From: Micromonospora sp. NBC_01796
Lineage (GTDB): Bacteria; Actinomycetota; Actinomycetes; Mycobacteriales; Micromonosporaceae
Assembly (NCBI RefSeq): GCF_035917455.1
Contig: NZ_CP109078.1
Span: forward strand, 6,866,001-6,930,000
Direction of reading: 5' to 3'
Length of the DNA stretch: 64,000 nt
Shown here: in pieces, positions 52,407 through 61,081 of the stretch
Position numbering within the stretch: the stretch's first letter is position 1
Layout: each line of letters begins with the position of its first letter
Made by a program: the position numbers and the translations under genes
Notes under the pieces: model-generated
Databases searched by the model: none
Seen by the model: only the letters and a program-made list of their open reading frames with translations
Told to the model about the DNA's origin: nothing

Positions 52407-53482
52407 CCAACCTGCGCTACGACGAGACCGAAGAGGCGCTGCGCGAGAGCGTACGGGCCCTGCTCCGGGCACACAGCCCGTGGTCGGCGGTGCTGGCCCG
52501 GGTCGACGGGGTCGAGTCGTACGACCCGGGGCTGTGGCGGCGGCTCGGCACCGACCTGGGGCTCGCCGGGTTGGCCGTACCGGAGGCGCTGGGCGGGGCG
52601 GGTGCGGGCTTCCGGGAGGTGGCGGTGGTGCTTGAGGAACTCGGGCGGGCGGTCGCGCCGGTGCCGTACCTGGGTCACGCGGTTGCCGTACGCGCGCTGC
52701 TGACCTGTGTCGAGACCGATCTGCTCGGCGAAGTGGCGACCGGTGAGCGGATCGCCGTGCTGGCGGTTCCGTTCGCGACCCCACCAGGACCGCCGGAGCC
52801 CACGGTCGTCGGGGGCGGGGACCTCACCGGGACCATCGTCGGGGTCGCGGACGCGTTGCCGGCGGACCTGCTGCTGGTGCCGGCCACCGACGGTCTGTAC
52901 CTGGTCGAGGCGGACGGGCCGGGGGTCTCCAGGGTGCCGGTGGTTTCGCTCGACGCCACCCGGCAGCTCTGCGACATCGTGCTCGACGGTGCCCCGGGCC
53001 GGCGGATCGCGGCAGGTCACGCCGCTGTCGGGGCGGTCACCGACGCCCTCACCGCGGGTGCGGCACTGCTCGCCGCCGAGCAGGTCGGGGTGGCTCAGTG
53101 GTGCCTGGACACCACGGTCGAGTACGTGAAGCAGCGGCACCAGTTCGGTCGGCCGGTCGGCTCGTTCCAGGCGGTCAAGCACCGGCTCGCCGACGTGTGG
53201 GTGAGTGTGACCGAGGCCCGGGCGGTCGCCCGGTACGCGGCCGACTGCCTGGCCAACGACTCCGTCGACACCCCGGTCGCGGCGGCGCTGGCGCAGGCGT
53301 ACTGCGGGGACGTGGCGGTGACGGCGGCGCAGGAGTGCGTCCAGTTGCACGGCGGGATCGGCTTCACCTGGGAGCACCCGGCGCACCTGTATCTGAAGCG
53401 GGCCAAGAGCGCCGCGATCGGGTTCGGCACCGCCGACCGGCACCGGGCGAAGCTCGCCATTCTGGCTGACCTGCCCGGATGA
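52403..53482 (+). CDS. Acyl-CoA dehydrogenase family protein (FadE-like) 2
   Basis: 359 residues. Shorter, degenerate ACAD: N-terminal helices (EALRESVRALLRAHS, PEALGGAGAGFREVAVVLEELGRA), a middle domain without the usual SEP-GAGSD motif, and a C-terminal RHQFGRPVGSFQAVKHRLADV with HGGIGFTWEHPAHLYLKRAKS. The catalytic base region is hard to place, as in the partner subunits of heteromeric FadE pairs. It overlaps the upstream gene (ATGA) and probably forms a complex with it. Confidence 0.9.
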   Translation: MTNLRYDETEEALRESVRALLRAHSPWSAVLARVDGVESYDPGLWRRLGTDLGLAGLAVPEALGGAGAGFREVAVVLEELGRAVAPVPYLGHAVAVRALLTCVETDLLGEVATGERIAVLAVPFATPPGPPEPTVVGGGDLTGTIVGVADALPADLLLVPATDGLYLVEADGPGVSRVPVVSLDATRQLCDIVLDGAPGRRIAAGHAAVGAVTDALTAGAALLAAEQVGVAQWCLDTTVEYVKQRHQFGRPVGSFQAVKHRLADVWVSVTEARAVARYAADCLANDSVDTPVAAALAQAYCGDVAVTAAQECVQLHGGIGFTWEHPAHLYLKRAKSAAIGFGTADRHRAKLAILADLPG

Positions 53483-53535
53483 CCGATGTGTAAACGGCTT
53501 AGCTACTGCTAAGTAACAAGTACGCATCGAAGGTA

Positions 53536-53591
53536 TTGACGCCAGGTTTCGGAAACGTACACTCCGAGTGTAATTAGTTCGGAGACCGAAC
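53536..53591 (+). promoter_or_regulatory. Promoter with two palindromes ahead of the LIV-type ABC genes
   Basis: TTGACG (53536-53541), 16-nt spacer, TACACT (53558-53563): good -35 and -10 matches for a housekeeping sigma factor. ACACT-CCG-AGTGT (53559-53571) overlaps the -10, and GTTCGG-AGA-CCGAAC (53577-53591) sits between promoter and RBS. Both look like repressor operators controlling the importer operon. Confidence 0.65.
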
Positions 53592-53602
53592 GAGGGATGT
53601 TG

Positions 53603-54457
53603 ATGACGGAGCACGGGCTCGCGTTGCACGGCATCGGGGTGCGCTTCGGTGGGCTCACCGCCCTCGACGACGTCTCGCTCCGGGTGCCCGCCGATCGGGT
53701 CGTCGGCGTGATCGGGCCCAACGGTGCTGGCAAGACCACCCTGTTCAACGTGGTCTGCGGCCTGGTCCAACCGTCGACCGGCACACTGACCCTCGACGGG
53801 CGACCGCTGCGCCCCCGCCCGCACCGGCTCACCCGCCTCGGCATCGCCCGTACCCTGCAGGGCGTCGGACTCTTCGCCGGGCTCACCGTGCTGGAGAACG
53901 TGATGGCGGGCGCCACCAACTCGGCCAGGGCCGGGTTCGCCGCCGCCCTGTTCGGGCTGCCGCGCAGCGATCGGGACGAACGCCGGCTGCGCGAACACGC
54001 ACTGACCATCCTGGAAGGTCTCGGCGTGGCCGATCGGGCCGGCGCCGCCCCGGGCACGCTTCCCTTCGCCGTACGCAAAAGGGTCGCCCTGGCCCGCGCG
54101 CTCGCCGCCCGACCCCGGCTCCTGCTGCTCGACGAGCCCGCCGGTGGCCTCGGCGCCGAGGACATCGACGAACTCGGCGCCCTGATCCGCGACCTGCCCC
54201 GACGCACCGATCATCCGTGCGCGGTCCTGCTGGTCGAACACCACATGGACCTGGTGATGGCGGTCTGCGACGAGATCGTGGTGCTCGACTTCGGTCGGGT
54301 GATCGCCGCCGGTCCGCCCAACGTGATCCGGGACGACCCGGCGGTCACCGAGGCCTACCTCGGCGCCGAAGTCGACCAGACCACCGACGCCGCTGCGACC
54401 GACGCCACCGCCACCGCCGATGCCGGCGTCGAGGCGGAGAAGGGGGCGGTCGCGTGA
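53603..54457 (+). CDS. livG: Branched-chain-type ABC importer ATP-binding protein, LivG-like
   Basis: 284 residues from the ATG at 53603 (GAGGG 6 nt upstream; ATG 53597 is too close to the RBS). Walker A GPNGAGKTT, Walker B RLLLLDEPAGGL and switch His in LLVEHHMD. The signature is degenerate (LPFAVRKRVALARAL instead of LSxGQ), as in some LivG. Fold and order match the livGFHMK-type importers for branched-chain amino acids or, more broadly, small carboxylates. The C-terminal Ala/Asp/Thr-rich tail is unusual. It starts the five-gene importer cluster. Confidence 0.9.
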   Translation: MTEHGLALHGIGVRFGGLTALDDVSLRVPADRVVGVIGPNGAGKTTLFNVVCGLVQPSTGTLTLDGRPLRPRPHRLTRLGIARTLQGVGLFAGLTVLENVMAGATNSARAGFAAALFGLPRSDRDERRLREHALTILEGLGVADRAGAAPGTLPFAVRKRVALARALAARPRLLLLDEPAGGLGAEDIDELGALIRDLPRRTDHPCAVLLVEHHMDLVMAVCDEIVVLDFGRVIAAGPPNVIRDDPAVTEAYLGAEVDQTTDAAATDATATADAGVEAEKGAVA

Positions 54458-55179
54458 GCGCCGACAACGCGCTGCTGAGCGTACGTGGACTCGTCGCCGG
54501 GTACGGAGCCGCGCCGGTGCTGCGGTCGGTGGACCTGACCGTCTCGCCCGGCACCATCGCCGCCGTACTCGGTGCCAACGGTGCCGGCAAGACCACGCTG
54601 CTGCGTACGCTCTCCGGCCTGGTTCGGCCGACCGGCGGACAGATCGTCTTCGACGGCGACGACCTGCGCGGCGTCCCGGTCGAACAACTCGTCCGACGGG
54701 GCCTGGCGCACGTGCCCGAGGGGCGCGGGGTGGTCGCCGAACTGACCGTGGACGAGAACCTGCGCCTCGGCGGACTCTGGCGACGCGACCGGGCCGACGC
54801 CCGGGTGGCCCTCGACGAGGTTTATGACCTGTTCGAACCGCTCACCCGACGGCGACGCCACGCCGGCCACCAGCTCTCCGGCGGCGAACGGCAGATGCTC
54901 GCCCTCGGCCGAGCCCTGGTCGGCCGACCCCGGCTGCTGCTGCTCGACGAGCCGTCGCTCGGGCTCGCGCCACGGGTCACCGCCCAGATCATGGCGCTGC
55001 TGCGGCAGTTGCGCGACCGTACCGGGCTCACCGTGCTCCTGGTCGAGCAGAACGTACGCAGCGCGCTGTCCGTCGCCGACCAGGGCGTGGTGATGTCCCT
55101 CGGGAAGATCGTCATCGCCACCAGCGCGGCCGGACTGCGCGACGACGCCGACCTGCGGCACGCGTACCTCGGGTTCTGA
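54454..55179 (+). CDS. livF: Branched-chain-type ABC importer ATP-binding protein, LivF-like
   Basis: 241 residues, GTG start overlapping the upstream stop. Walker A GANGAGKTT, canonical signature LSGGERQML, Walker B RLLLLDEPSLGL, and the LivF-type EGRGVVAELTVDENL. Pairs with LivG to power the importer. Confidence 0.93.
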   Translation: MSADNALLSVRGLVAGYGAAPVLRSVDLTVSPGTIAAVLGANGAGKTTLLRTLSGLVRPTGGQIVFDGDDLRGVPVEQLVRRGLAHVPEGRGVVAELTVDENLRLGGLWRRDRADARVALDEVYDLFEPLTRRRRHAGHQLSGGERQMLALGRALVGRPRLLLLDEPSLGLAPRVTAQIMALLRQLRDRTGLTVLLVEQNVRSALSVADQGVVMSLGKIVIATSAAGLRDDADLRHAYLGF

Positions 55180-55227
55180 CCGGACCCCGCGTCACCCCCA
55201 CATCGGACAGCTCGGAGGGAGGAATCT

Positions 55228-56106
55228 TTGGACCGCTTCGTTTTTCTCACGTTCGACGGCCTGGCCAGGGGAGCGGTGTACGCCGCCTTCGCCCTGGCGC
55301 TGGTACTCATCTGGCGTGCCGCCCGCATCGTCAACTTCGCCCAGGGGGCGATGGCGGTCGCGACCGCGTACGTCGCCCACAGCGTGTCGGTCGCAACCGG
55401 CTCCTACTGGCTCGGCTTCGTCGCCGCGCTCGCCGCCGGACTGGTGCTCGGTGCCGTGGTGGACCTGACGGTCATGCGCTTCGTCAGCCACACGTCACCA
55501 CTCAACGCGGTCATCGTCGCCCTCGGGCTGGTCCTGGTCATCCAGGCCGTCCTCGGCATCGTGTACGGCAACGAGTTCCTGCCCGCACCGGCGCCGTTCG
55601 ACCGTACCGCGCTCACCGTCGGGGGGCTGGTCCTGCTCGCCCCGTACGACCTGTTCGTCTTCGCCGCGGTCGGCGCGGTAGTGCTCGGCCTGGCCTGGAT
55701 GTTCGGCCGGACCCCGGTCGGCCTCCGGATGCGGTCGGCGGCCTTCGCCCCCGAGGTGTCCCGGCTGCTCGGGGTCAACGTCGGCGGCATGCTCACCCTC
55801 GGCTGGGCGCTCGCCGCCGGGGTCGGCGCACTCGCCGGCATGCTGGTCATCCCGACCGAGCTCGGGCTGCACCCGCACGCCATGGACCTGGTCTTCGTCT
55901 CCGCGTTCACAGCCGCGGTCGTCGGCGGGCTCGACAGTCCACCCGGCGCGGTCATCGGCGGGCTGGTGGTCGGGTTGCTGCTTTCCTACGTCAGCGGGTA
56001 CGTCGGCGGCGACGTCACCCCGCTCGCCGTCCTCGCCCTGCTGCTGGTTGTCCTGCTGACCCGACCGGGCGGCCTCTTCTCCGGTGTCGCGGCGAGGCAC
56101 GTGTGA
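55228..56106 (+). CDS. livH: ABC importer permease, LivH-like
   Basis: 292 residues, TTG start with GGAGGGAGG upstream; about eight membrane helices. ARIVNFAQGAMAV is the typical LivH N-terminal feature, with a GVNVGGMLTLGWALAAGVGALAGML EAA-like loop region. Forms the heterodimeric channel with LivM. It overlaps the next gene by 4 bp. Confidence 0.92.
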   Translation: MDRFVFLTFDGLARGAVYAAFALALVLIWRAARIVNFAQGAMAVATAYVAHSVSVATGSYWLGFVAALAAGLVLGAVVDLTVMRFVSHTSPLNAVIVALGLVLVIQAVLGIVYGNEFLPAPAPFDRTALTVGGLVLLAPYDLFVFAAVGAVVLGLAWMFGRTPVGLRMRSAAFAPEVSRLLGVNVGGMLTLGWALAAGVGALAGMLVIPTELGLHPHAMDLVFVSAFTAAVVGGLDSPPGAVIGGLVVGLLLSYVSGYVGGDVTPLAVLALLLVVLLTRPGGLFSGVAARHV

Positions 56107-57185
56107 GCGCCCCCACGCAGGTCGCCGCGCCCCCGGCGGTACGCAGGTCCGCGGCGCTGGGACGGTCGACGCTGCTGCGTCACCTCGGCATCACCCTCGT
56201 CGCGGCGCTGCTGCTGCTGGCCGCCACGTACGGGCTGGAGCCGTTCCGCAACTTCCAGCTCGCCACGGTGGCCGCGTACCTCTGCGCCACCGCCGGGCTG
56301 ACCGTACTCACCGGACTCAACGGGCAGCTCTCCCTGGGGCACGGCGCGCTGATGGCCACCGGTGCGTACACGGTCGCGCTGACCCAGACCCGGATCGCCG
56401 ACAGCGGTGCCACCTCCGGCTGGCTGCTCGCGGTGTCGCTGCTGACGGCGGTGGTGATCACGGTCGCCGTCGGCGCGGTGATCGGGCTCGCCGCCGCCCG
56501 GCTGCGCGGCCCGTACCTGGCCGGTCTGACCCTGGCGGTCGCGGTGGTCGTGCCGGCGGTGGCGATCACCTTCGACGAGGTGTTCGGTGGTGAACAGGGA
56601 CTGTCGGTGCCGGTCGCGCCACCACCGCTCGGGCTCGGCACCTACTTCCCCTACGAACGCTGGCAGGCCTGGCTGGCCGGTGCGGTCACCCTGCTCACCA
56701 TGCTCCTGCTGGCGAACCTGGTCCGCAGCCGGTTCGGCCGTTCCCTGCGCGCCGTGCGCGACGACGAGATCGCCGCCCGCCTCGCCGGGATCCACGTCGC
56801 CCGGACCCAGGTGCTGGCGTTCGTGGTCAGTGCCGGCTGCGCCGGCCTCGGCGGCGGGCTGCTCGCGGTGCTGGCGCAGAGCGTGTCACCGGGGGCGTTC
56901 TCGCTGACCCTGTCGCTGTTCCTGCTGATGGCGATCGTCATCGGTGGACTCGGCAGTCTCGCCGGTGCGGTCTGGGGCGCGGTGCTGCTGGTCGCGCTTC
57001 CCGACCTGACCCACTCGCTGACCGAACTGTTCACGCTGTCGCCCGCCGTGGCGCAGCGGTGGGAGGGAAACCTCCCGCTGGCGATCTTCGGAGTCACGTT
57101 GATCGTCGTCATGATCGCCGCTCCGGGCGGCATCCAAGGGCTGCTGACCCGGATCGGGCGTGCGCTGCCCCGTCGGCGGCGCTGA
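56103..57185 (+). CDS. livM: ABC importer permease, LivM-like
   Basis: 360 residues, GTG start, about ten helices. LivM features: GLTVLTGLNGQLSLGHGALMATGAY, and the EAA-type loop RDDEIAARLAGI. Pairs with LivH. The C-terminus is basic (RRRR). The solute-binding protein follows. Confidence 0.92.
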   Translation: MSAPTQVAAPPAVRRSAALGRSTLLRHLGITLVAALLLLAATYGLEPFRNFQLATVAAYLCATAGLTVLTGLNGQLSLGHGALMATGAYTVALTQTRIADSGATSGWLLAVSLLTAVVITVAVGAVIGLAAARLRGPYLAGLTLAVAVVVPAVAITFDEVFGGEQGLSVPVAPPPLGLGTYFPYERWQAWLAGAVTLLTMLLLANLVRSRFGRSLRAVRDDEIAARLAGIHVARTQVLAFVVSAGCAGLGGGLLAVLAQSVSPGAFSLTLSLFLLMAIVIGGLGSLAGAVWGAVLLVALPDLTHSLTELFTLSPAVAQRWEGNLPLAIFGVTLIVVMIAAPGGIQGLLTRIGRALPRRRR

Positions 57186-57268
57186 CCGGCACCGCCCGTA
57201 CCACTCACCGCACCAGCACACACACCACCGTCAGACAGAACCGGACCGAGAAAGGTCGGTGCCTCCCC

Positions 57269-58561
57269 ATGATGCAACGCAGCATCGTACGACGCGGTCT
57301 CGTGATCGCCACCTCGCTCAGCCTGCTCGTCACCACCGCCGCGTGCAGCGACGACGGTGATTCGGGCGGCGGCGGGGCACCCGTGCCCGGCGTCACCGAC
57401 ACCGAGATCGTGCTCGGTACGCACATGCCGCTGACCGGGCCCGCCGCGGCCGGCTACTCGAGCATCGCGCCGGCGACCAAGGCCTACTTCGACTATGTCA
57501 ACGCCAACGGCGGGGTACACGGTCGGAAGATCACCTACAAGATCATGGACGACGGGTACAACCCCGCCAACACCCAGCAGGTGGTCCGGCAACTCGTGTT
57601 GCAGGACAAGGTGTTCGCCGTGGTCAACGGCCTCGGCACCCCGACGCACACCGGGGTGCTCGACTTCCTCAAGACCAACCGGGTGCCGGACCTCTTCGTC
57701 GCCTCCGGCAGCCGGAGCTGGGACCAGCCGGAGAAGTACCCATCGACGTTCGGGTACAACACCGACTACACCGTCGAGGGCAAGATCCTGGCGAACTACA
57801 TCAAGACCAACCTCGCCGGGCAGAAGGTCTGCTTCCTCGGCCAGGACGACGACTTCGGCCGGGACAGCCTCGCCGGGGTGGAGAAGATCCTCGGGGCCGG
57901 TACGGTCGCCGCCAAGCAGACGTACGTCACCAGCAACACCAACGTCGCCCCGCAGATCGGTGCGTTCAAGGCGGCCGGCTGCCAGGTTGTCGTGCTGGCG
58001 ACCGTACCGGGCTTCACCGCGCTGTCGATCGGCACCGCGGCCCGGCTCGCCTTCAAGCCCCAGTGGATCGTGTCCAACGTCGGCGCCGACTACGACACGC
58101 TCGCCAAGTCGCTCGGGGCGGCCGCACCGCTGCTCGAAGGCGTGGTGGGGTCGAACTACATGCCGATGGACAACGACGCGGCGAACCCGTGGATCCAGCT
58201 CTTCACGAAGGTCAACAAGGAACACAACGGTGACGCCCCGTTCGACGGCAACACCGTCTACGGCATGTCGGTCGGTTACCTGACCGTGCAGGCCCTGCTC
58301 GCGGCCGGCAAGGACCTGACCCGCGAGTCGCTTCTCGCAGCCGTGGAGAAGGGTGGCTTCCAGGGCCCCGGCCTGGCACCGCTGCGGTTCTCCAAGACCG
58401 ACCACTCCGGGTACGGCGGAGCGCGGCTGAGCAAGGTCACCGGCGGGGTGCAGAGCTACTTCGGTGCGACGTACGAGACGGACGAGGCGGACGGCCCGGT
58501 CAACGAGTACACCGTGGCACCGGCCGCACCACCGGCGAACGGCATCCCCACCGCTTCCTGA
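57269..58561 (+). CDS. livK: Periplasmic-type substrate-binding lipoprotein, LivK-like
   Basis: 430 residues from the ATG at 57269. Lipoprotein signal: hydrophobic stretch ending LLVTTAAC, so the Cys after the lipobox is acylated. Type I solute-binding domain (VLGTHMPLTGPAAAGY, YFDYVNANGGVHGRKI, DDGYNPANTQQVVRQLV). The ligand cannot be read; given the neighbouring FadE genes, a carboxylate, steroid degradation product or branched amino acid is possible. A hairpin follows the stop. Confidence 0.92.
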   Translation: MMQRSIVRRGLVIATSLSLLVTTAACSDDGDSGGGGAPVPGVTDTEIVLGTHMPLTGPAAAGYSSIAPATKAYFDYVNANGGVHGRKITYKIMDDGYNPANTQQVVRQLVLQDKVFAVVNGLGTPTHTGVLDFLKTNRVPDLFVASGSRSWDQPEKYPSTFGYNTDYTVEGKILANYIKTNLAGQKVCFLGQDDDFGRDSLAGVEKILGAGTVAAKQTYVTSNTNVAPQIGAFKAAGCQVVVLATVPGFTALSIGTAARLAFKPQWIVSNVGADYDTLAKSLGAAAPLLEGVVGSNYMPMDNDAANPWIQLFTKVNKEHNGDAPFDGNTVYGMSVGYLTVQALLAAGKDLTRESLLAAVEKGGFQGPGLAPLRFSKTDHSGYGGARLSKVTGGVQSYFGATYETDEADGPVNEYTVAPAAPPANGIPTAS

Positions 58562-58601
58562 CCTACCCCGCGCTTCCGTCGTCGGGAGCGCAGACAGTCG
58601 G

Positions 58602-58640
58602 CAACTGGCCTCATCCCCGTGGAGGGGAGGAGGCCAGTTT
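58602..58640. terminator. Terminator hairpin after LIV-type operon
   Basis: AACTGGCCT (58603-58611) pairs with AGGCCAGTT (58631-58639), extended inside by CCCC/GGGG. It is followed by T-rich bases (TTTG). It lies about 40 bp after the substrate-binding protein stop. Confidence 0.75.
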
Positions 58641-59053
58641 GCTGTTCGCAGAGTGTGTAGGAATAGGTGCGGGCAACGGCGGTGGAGGCGACTCTTCCCG
58701 TACGTTCGGGTCCTCGGCAACGGCGTCGGGGAAGTCTGTCGAAAATGGTATTGGCGATACCACAAAAGCGAGTACGCGTCACCGTCGCCCCGCGGGGCAC
58801 GGACCGGACGGGACCGAGAATCCTCAGGCCACGATGGTTGCTGCCGGATCAAGTGGCTGATGCTGCCCGGACGTGAATGAACGCGAGAGAACTCGACCGG
58901 TGGGGGTGTCGCGACGGTAGGGATGACGATGTCCCGCTCGGAATACCCCCGCTCCACTCGCCGCGACACAGAGGAATAGGAACCGATCTCAGATGTCGAC
59001 GGAGATCGGACCGTCAGGTCATTGCCGCTGATTCTCATGTCCGGAGGTCCCAC
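58641..59053. other. Intergenic region upstream of ABC exporter
   Basis: 413 bases without a supported gene. It contains a TGGTAT-TGGCG-ATACCA palindrome (58745-58761), a candidate operator, in a locally AT-richer stretch that probably carries the exporter promoter. Small open frames here have no homology I recognise and poor codon pattern. Confidence 0.45.
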
Positions 59054-61003
59054 GTGACAGCATCCGCCACCGACGACACCACCCGCGACAACGGTGACCG
59101 AGCCGAGCCTCGACCGGCGGGCGGGGGACCGGCGGAATCGGTACTGCCGGAACTGCGCACCATGTGGTGGGAGACCGGTCTGCGGGCCCGGGTCGACGCG
59201 GGACTGCTCGCCGTCTTCGCCGAGTTGCCCCGACTGGTGGCCAGGGCGGTCATGATCAGTTGGCGGGCCGACCGGACCCGTACCACGGTTGTGGGTGTCG
59301 CGACGGTTGGCGCCGGGGTGATGGCGGCGTTCGGGCTGCTGGCCACCCAGCGGGTGCTGGTGGAACTGTTCGCGGGCGGCCCGACACCGGACAAGGTCGC
59401 CGCCGCCCTGCCCGCGCTGGTGCTGCTGGCGGCGGCGACCGCGATCCGCGCCGGGCTGGGCATCGCCACCGGGTACGCCCAGAACGGTCTCACCCCACGG
59501 GTCAGCCGGGAGGTCGAGCGCGGTCTGTTCGAGGTCACCACCCTCGTACGGCTGGACGCCTTCGACGAGGACGCGTTCGCCGACGACATGGAACGCGCCT
59601 CCCGTGGCACGGACTCCGCCATCGCCCTCGTCCAGGGCGCGATGAACCTGCTGGCCGGACTGGTCAGCCTGCTCGCCGTGACCGTCGCGGTGATCGTGAT
59701 CCACCCGCTCCTGCTCATCGCCCTGCTGGTCGCGACCGTCCCGAACGCCTGGGGCGCCCTGCGCGCGGGACACCAGCGTTACCAGACCTACATCGCCGGC
59801 TCCGTACGCCGACGCCGGTTGTGGATCCTGCACCGGCTGATGGCGGAGCGTGCCTCGGCACCGGAACTGCGCTCGTACGGGCTGCGCCGTTTCCTGCTCG
59901 ACCAGTACGACCGGGTCATGGGGGTGGAGACCGACATCCAGATCGCGCTGGCCCGGAAGGTCACGACCACCACCAGCATCGGTTCGGTGATCGGCGGGGT
60001 CGCCACCGGTGTGGTGTACGTGCTGCTCGGTGTCCTGCTCCTGGACGGACAGATCCCACTGGCGGCGGCGGCCACGTGTGTGCTCGCGGTGCAGGCCGCG
60101 CAGCGGTCACTGACCACGGTCACCTTCCACATCGACCACATCTACAGCGACGGCCAGCACTTCAGCGACTACACCGGGTTCATGACCCGGGCGACGAACT
60201 ACCTGCCCGCCGCCGGTGGCGGTGAGCCGGTCACCCGGTTGGAGGAACTCGCCGTACGCGGGGTGAGTCTGCGTTATCCGGAGCGGGTCGACGCGGCGGT
60301 GGACGACGTGACGCTCACCATCCGGGCCGGTGAGACGGTGGCGTTCGTCGGCGAGAACGGGTCGGGCAAGACGACCCTGGCCGCGATGATCGCGGCCCTG
60401 CGGGTGCCGAGCCACGGCACCATCGAGTGGAACGGGCGGCCGCTGCGCGAGTGGGATCCCGGCGGGTTGCGGGCCCGGGTCGCCGTGGTGACCCAGGAGT
60501 ACCACAAGTGGCCGTTCACGGCGGCGACCAACATCGCCATCGGTGACACCGAGACCGAGCCGAGGCAGGACCGGATCGAGGTCGCCGCCGAGCGCGCGGT
60601 CGCCCACGAGATGATCCGGGACCTGCCGTACGGGTACGAGACGCTGCTCGACCGTACGTTCGCCAACGGGCAGGACCTCTCCGGTGGGCAGTGGCAGCGG
60701 ATCACGGCGGCACGCGGGTTCCTCCGCGAGGCCGAGCTGCTGATCATGGATGAGCCGTCCTCGGCGCTGGACCCGCGTGCCGAGGACGCGCTCTTCCAGG
60801 CGATCCGGGACCGTCAGGGCCGGGCGACCACGATCCTGATCACCCACCGGCTGGCCAACGTACGGCATGCCGATCGGATCTTCGTGCTGCACAACGGCGC
60901 ACTGGTCGAGTCGGGCCGGCATGACGAGCTGGTCTCCGCCGGCGGCCGGTACGCCGAGCTGTTCGCGTTGCAGGCCGCCGGCTACCGGGCGACCGAGCGT
61001 TGA
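59054..61003 (+). CDS. Fused ABC transporter (membrane domain plus ATPase)
   Basis: 649 residues from GTG 59054 (GGAGGT 5 nt upstream); the frame continues upstream, but without a credible start. N-terminal six-helix export-type membrane domain, then an ATPase with Walker A GENGSGKTT, signature LSGGQWQRI, Walker B ELLIMDEPSSAL and switch His in LITHRLA. Exporters of this type move peptides, lipids or drugs. A peptide exporter is possible, but it is over 50 kb from the lanthipeptide genes and not evidently linked to them. It interrupts the acyl-CoA gene region. Confidence 0.92.
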   Translation: MTASATDDTTRDNGDRAEPRPAGGGPAESVLPELRTMWWETGLRARVDAGLLAVFAELPRLVARAVMISWRADRTRTTVVGVATVGAGVMAAFGLLATQRVLVELFAGGPTPDKVAAALPALVLLAAATAIRAGLGIATGYAQNGLTPRVSREVERGLFEVTTLVRLDAFDEDAFADDMERASRGTDSAIALVQGAMNLLAGLVSLLAVTVAVIVIHPLLLIALLVATVPNAWGALRAGHQRYQTYIAGSVRRRRLWILHRLMAERASAPELRSYGLRRFLLDQYDRVMGVETDIQIALARKVTTTTSIGSVIGGVATGVVYVLLGVLLLDGQIPLAAAATCVLAVQAAQRSLTTVTFHIDHIYSDGQHFSDYTGFMTRATNYLPAAGGGEPVTRLEELAVRGVSLRYPERVDAAVDDVTLTIRAGETVAFVGENGSGKTTLAAMIAALRVPSHGTIEWNGRPLREWDPGGLRARVAVVTQEYHKWPFTAATNIAIGDTETEPRQDRIEVAAERAVAHEMIRDLPYGYETLLDRTFANGQDLSGGQWQRITAARGFLREAELLIMDEPSSALDPRAEDALFQAIRDRQGRATTILITHRLANVRHADRIFVLHNGALVESGRHDELVSAGGRYAELFALQAAGYRATER

Positions 61004-61023
61004 CGGGTCCGTCGCGGGGCTCG

Positions 61024-61081
61024 TAGTATTAGCACTGTGAATGCATATTTTGTCGTCCGGTCAGTCAGCCGGTCCCGGTGA
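61024..61081 (+). promoter_or_regulatory. Promoter and possible 14-codon leader peptide before the SDR
   Basis: TAGTAT (61024-61029) fits a -10, and a GTG 7 nt later (61037) begins a 14-codon open frame whose TGA (61079-61081) overlaps the SDR start (GTGA). The spacing fits a leaderless leader peptide with translational coupling, since the SDR lacks a good RBS of its own. ATGCATATT nearby is partly palindromic and shared with the region at 51201. Confidence 0.4.

Noticed and set aside
52295-54244. 649-residue minus-strand frame
   Set aside because: Antisense to the second FadE and LivG; no motif and mirror codon bias.
58639-58860. Small open frames between livK and the ABC exporter
   Set aside because: No RBS, low complexity and irregular codon pattern.
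56651-59833. A 1060-residue open frame on the minus strand
   Set aside because: It lies opposite livM, livK and the ABC exporter, has shadow-type composition (runs of G, R, E, H), and no recognisable domain. GC-rich antisense frames of this length are common.
59054-61003. Fused ABC exporter as the missing RamAB of the lanthipeptide locus
   Set aside because: More than 50 kb away, embedded in the acyl-CoA region and with its own promoter region; there is no evidence for a link beyond general exporter type.
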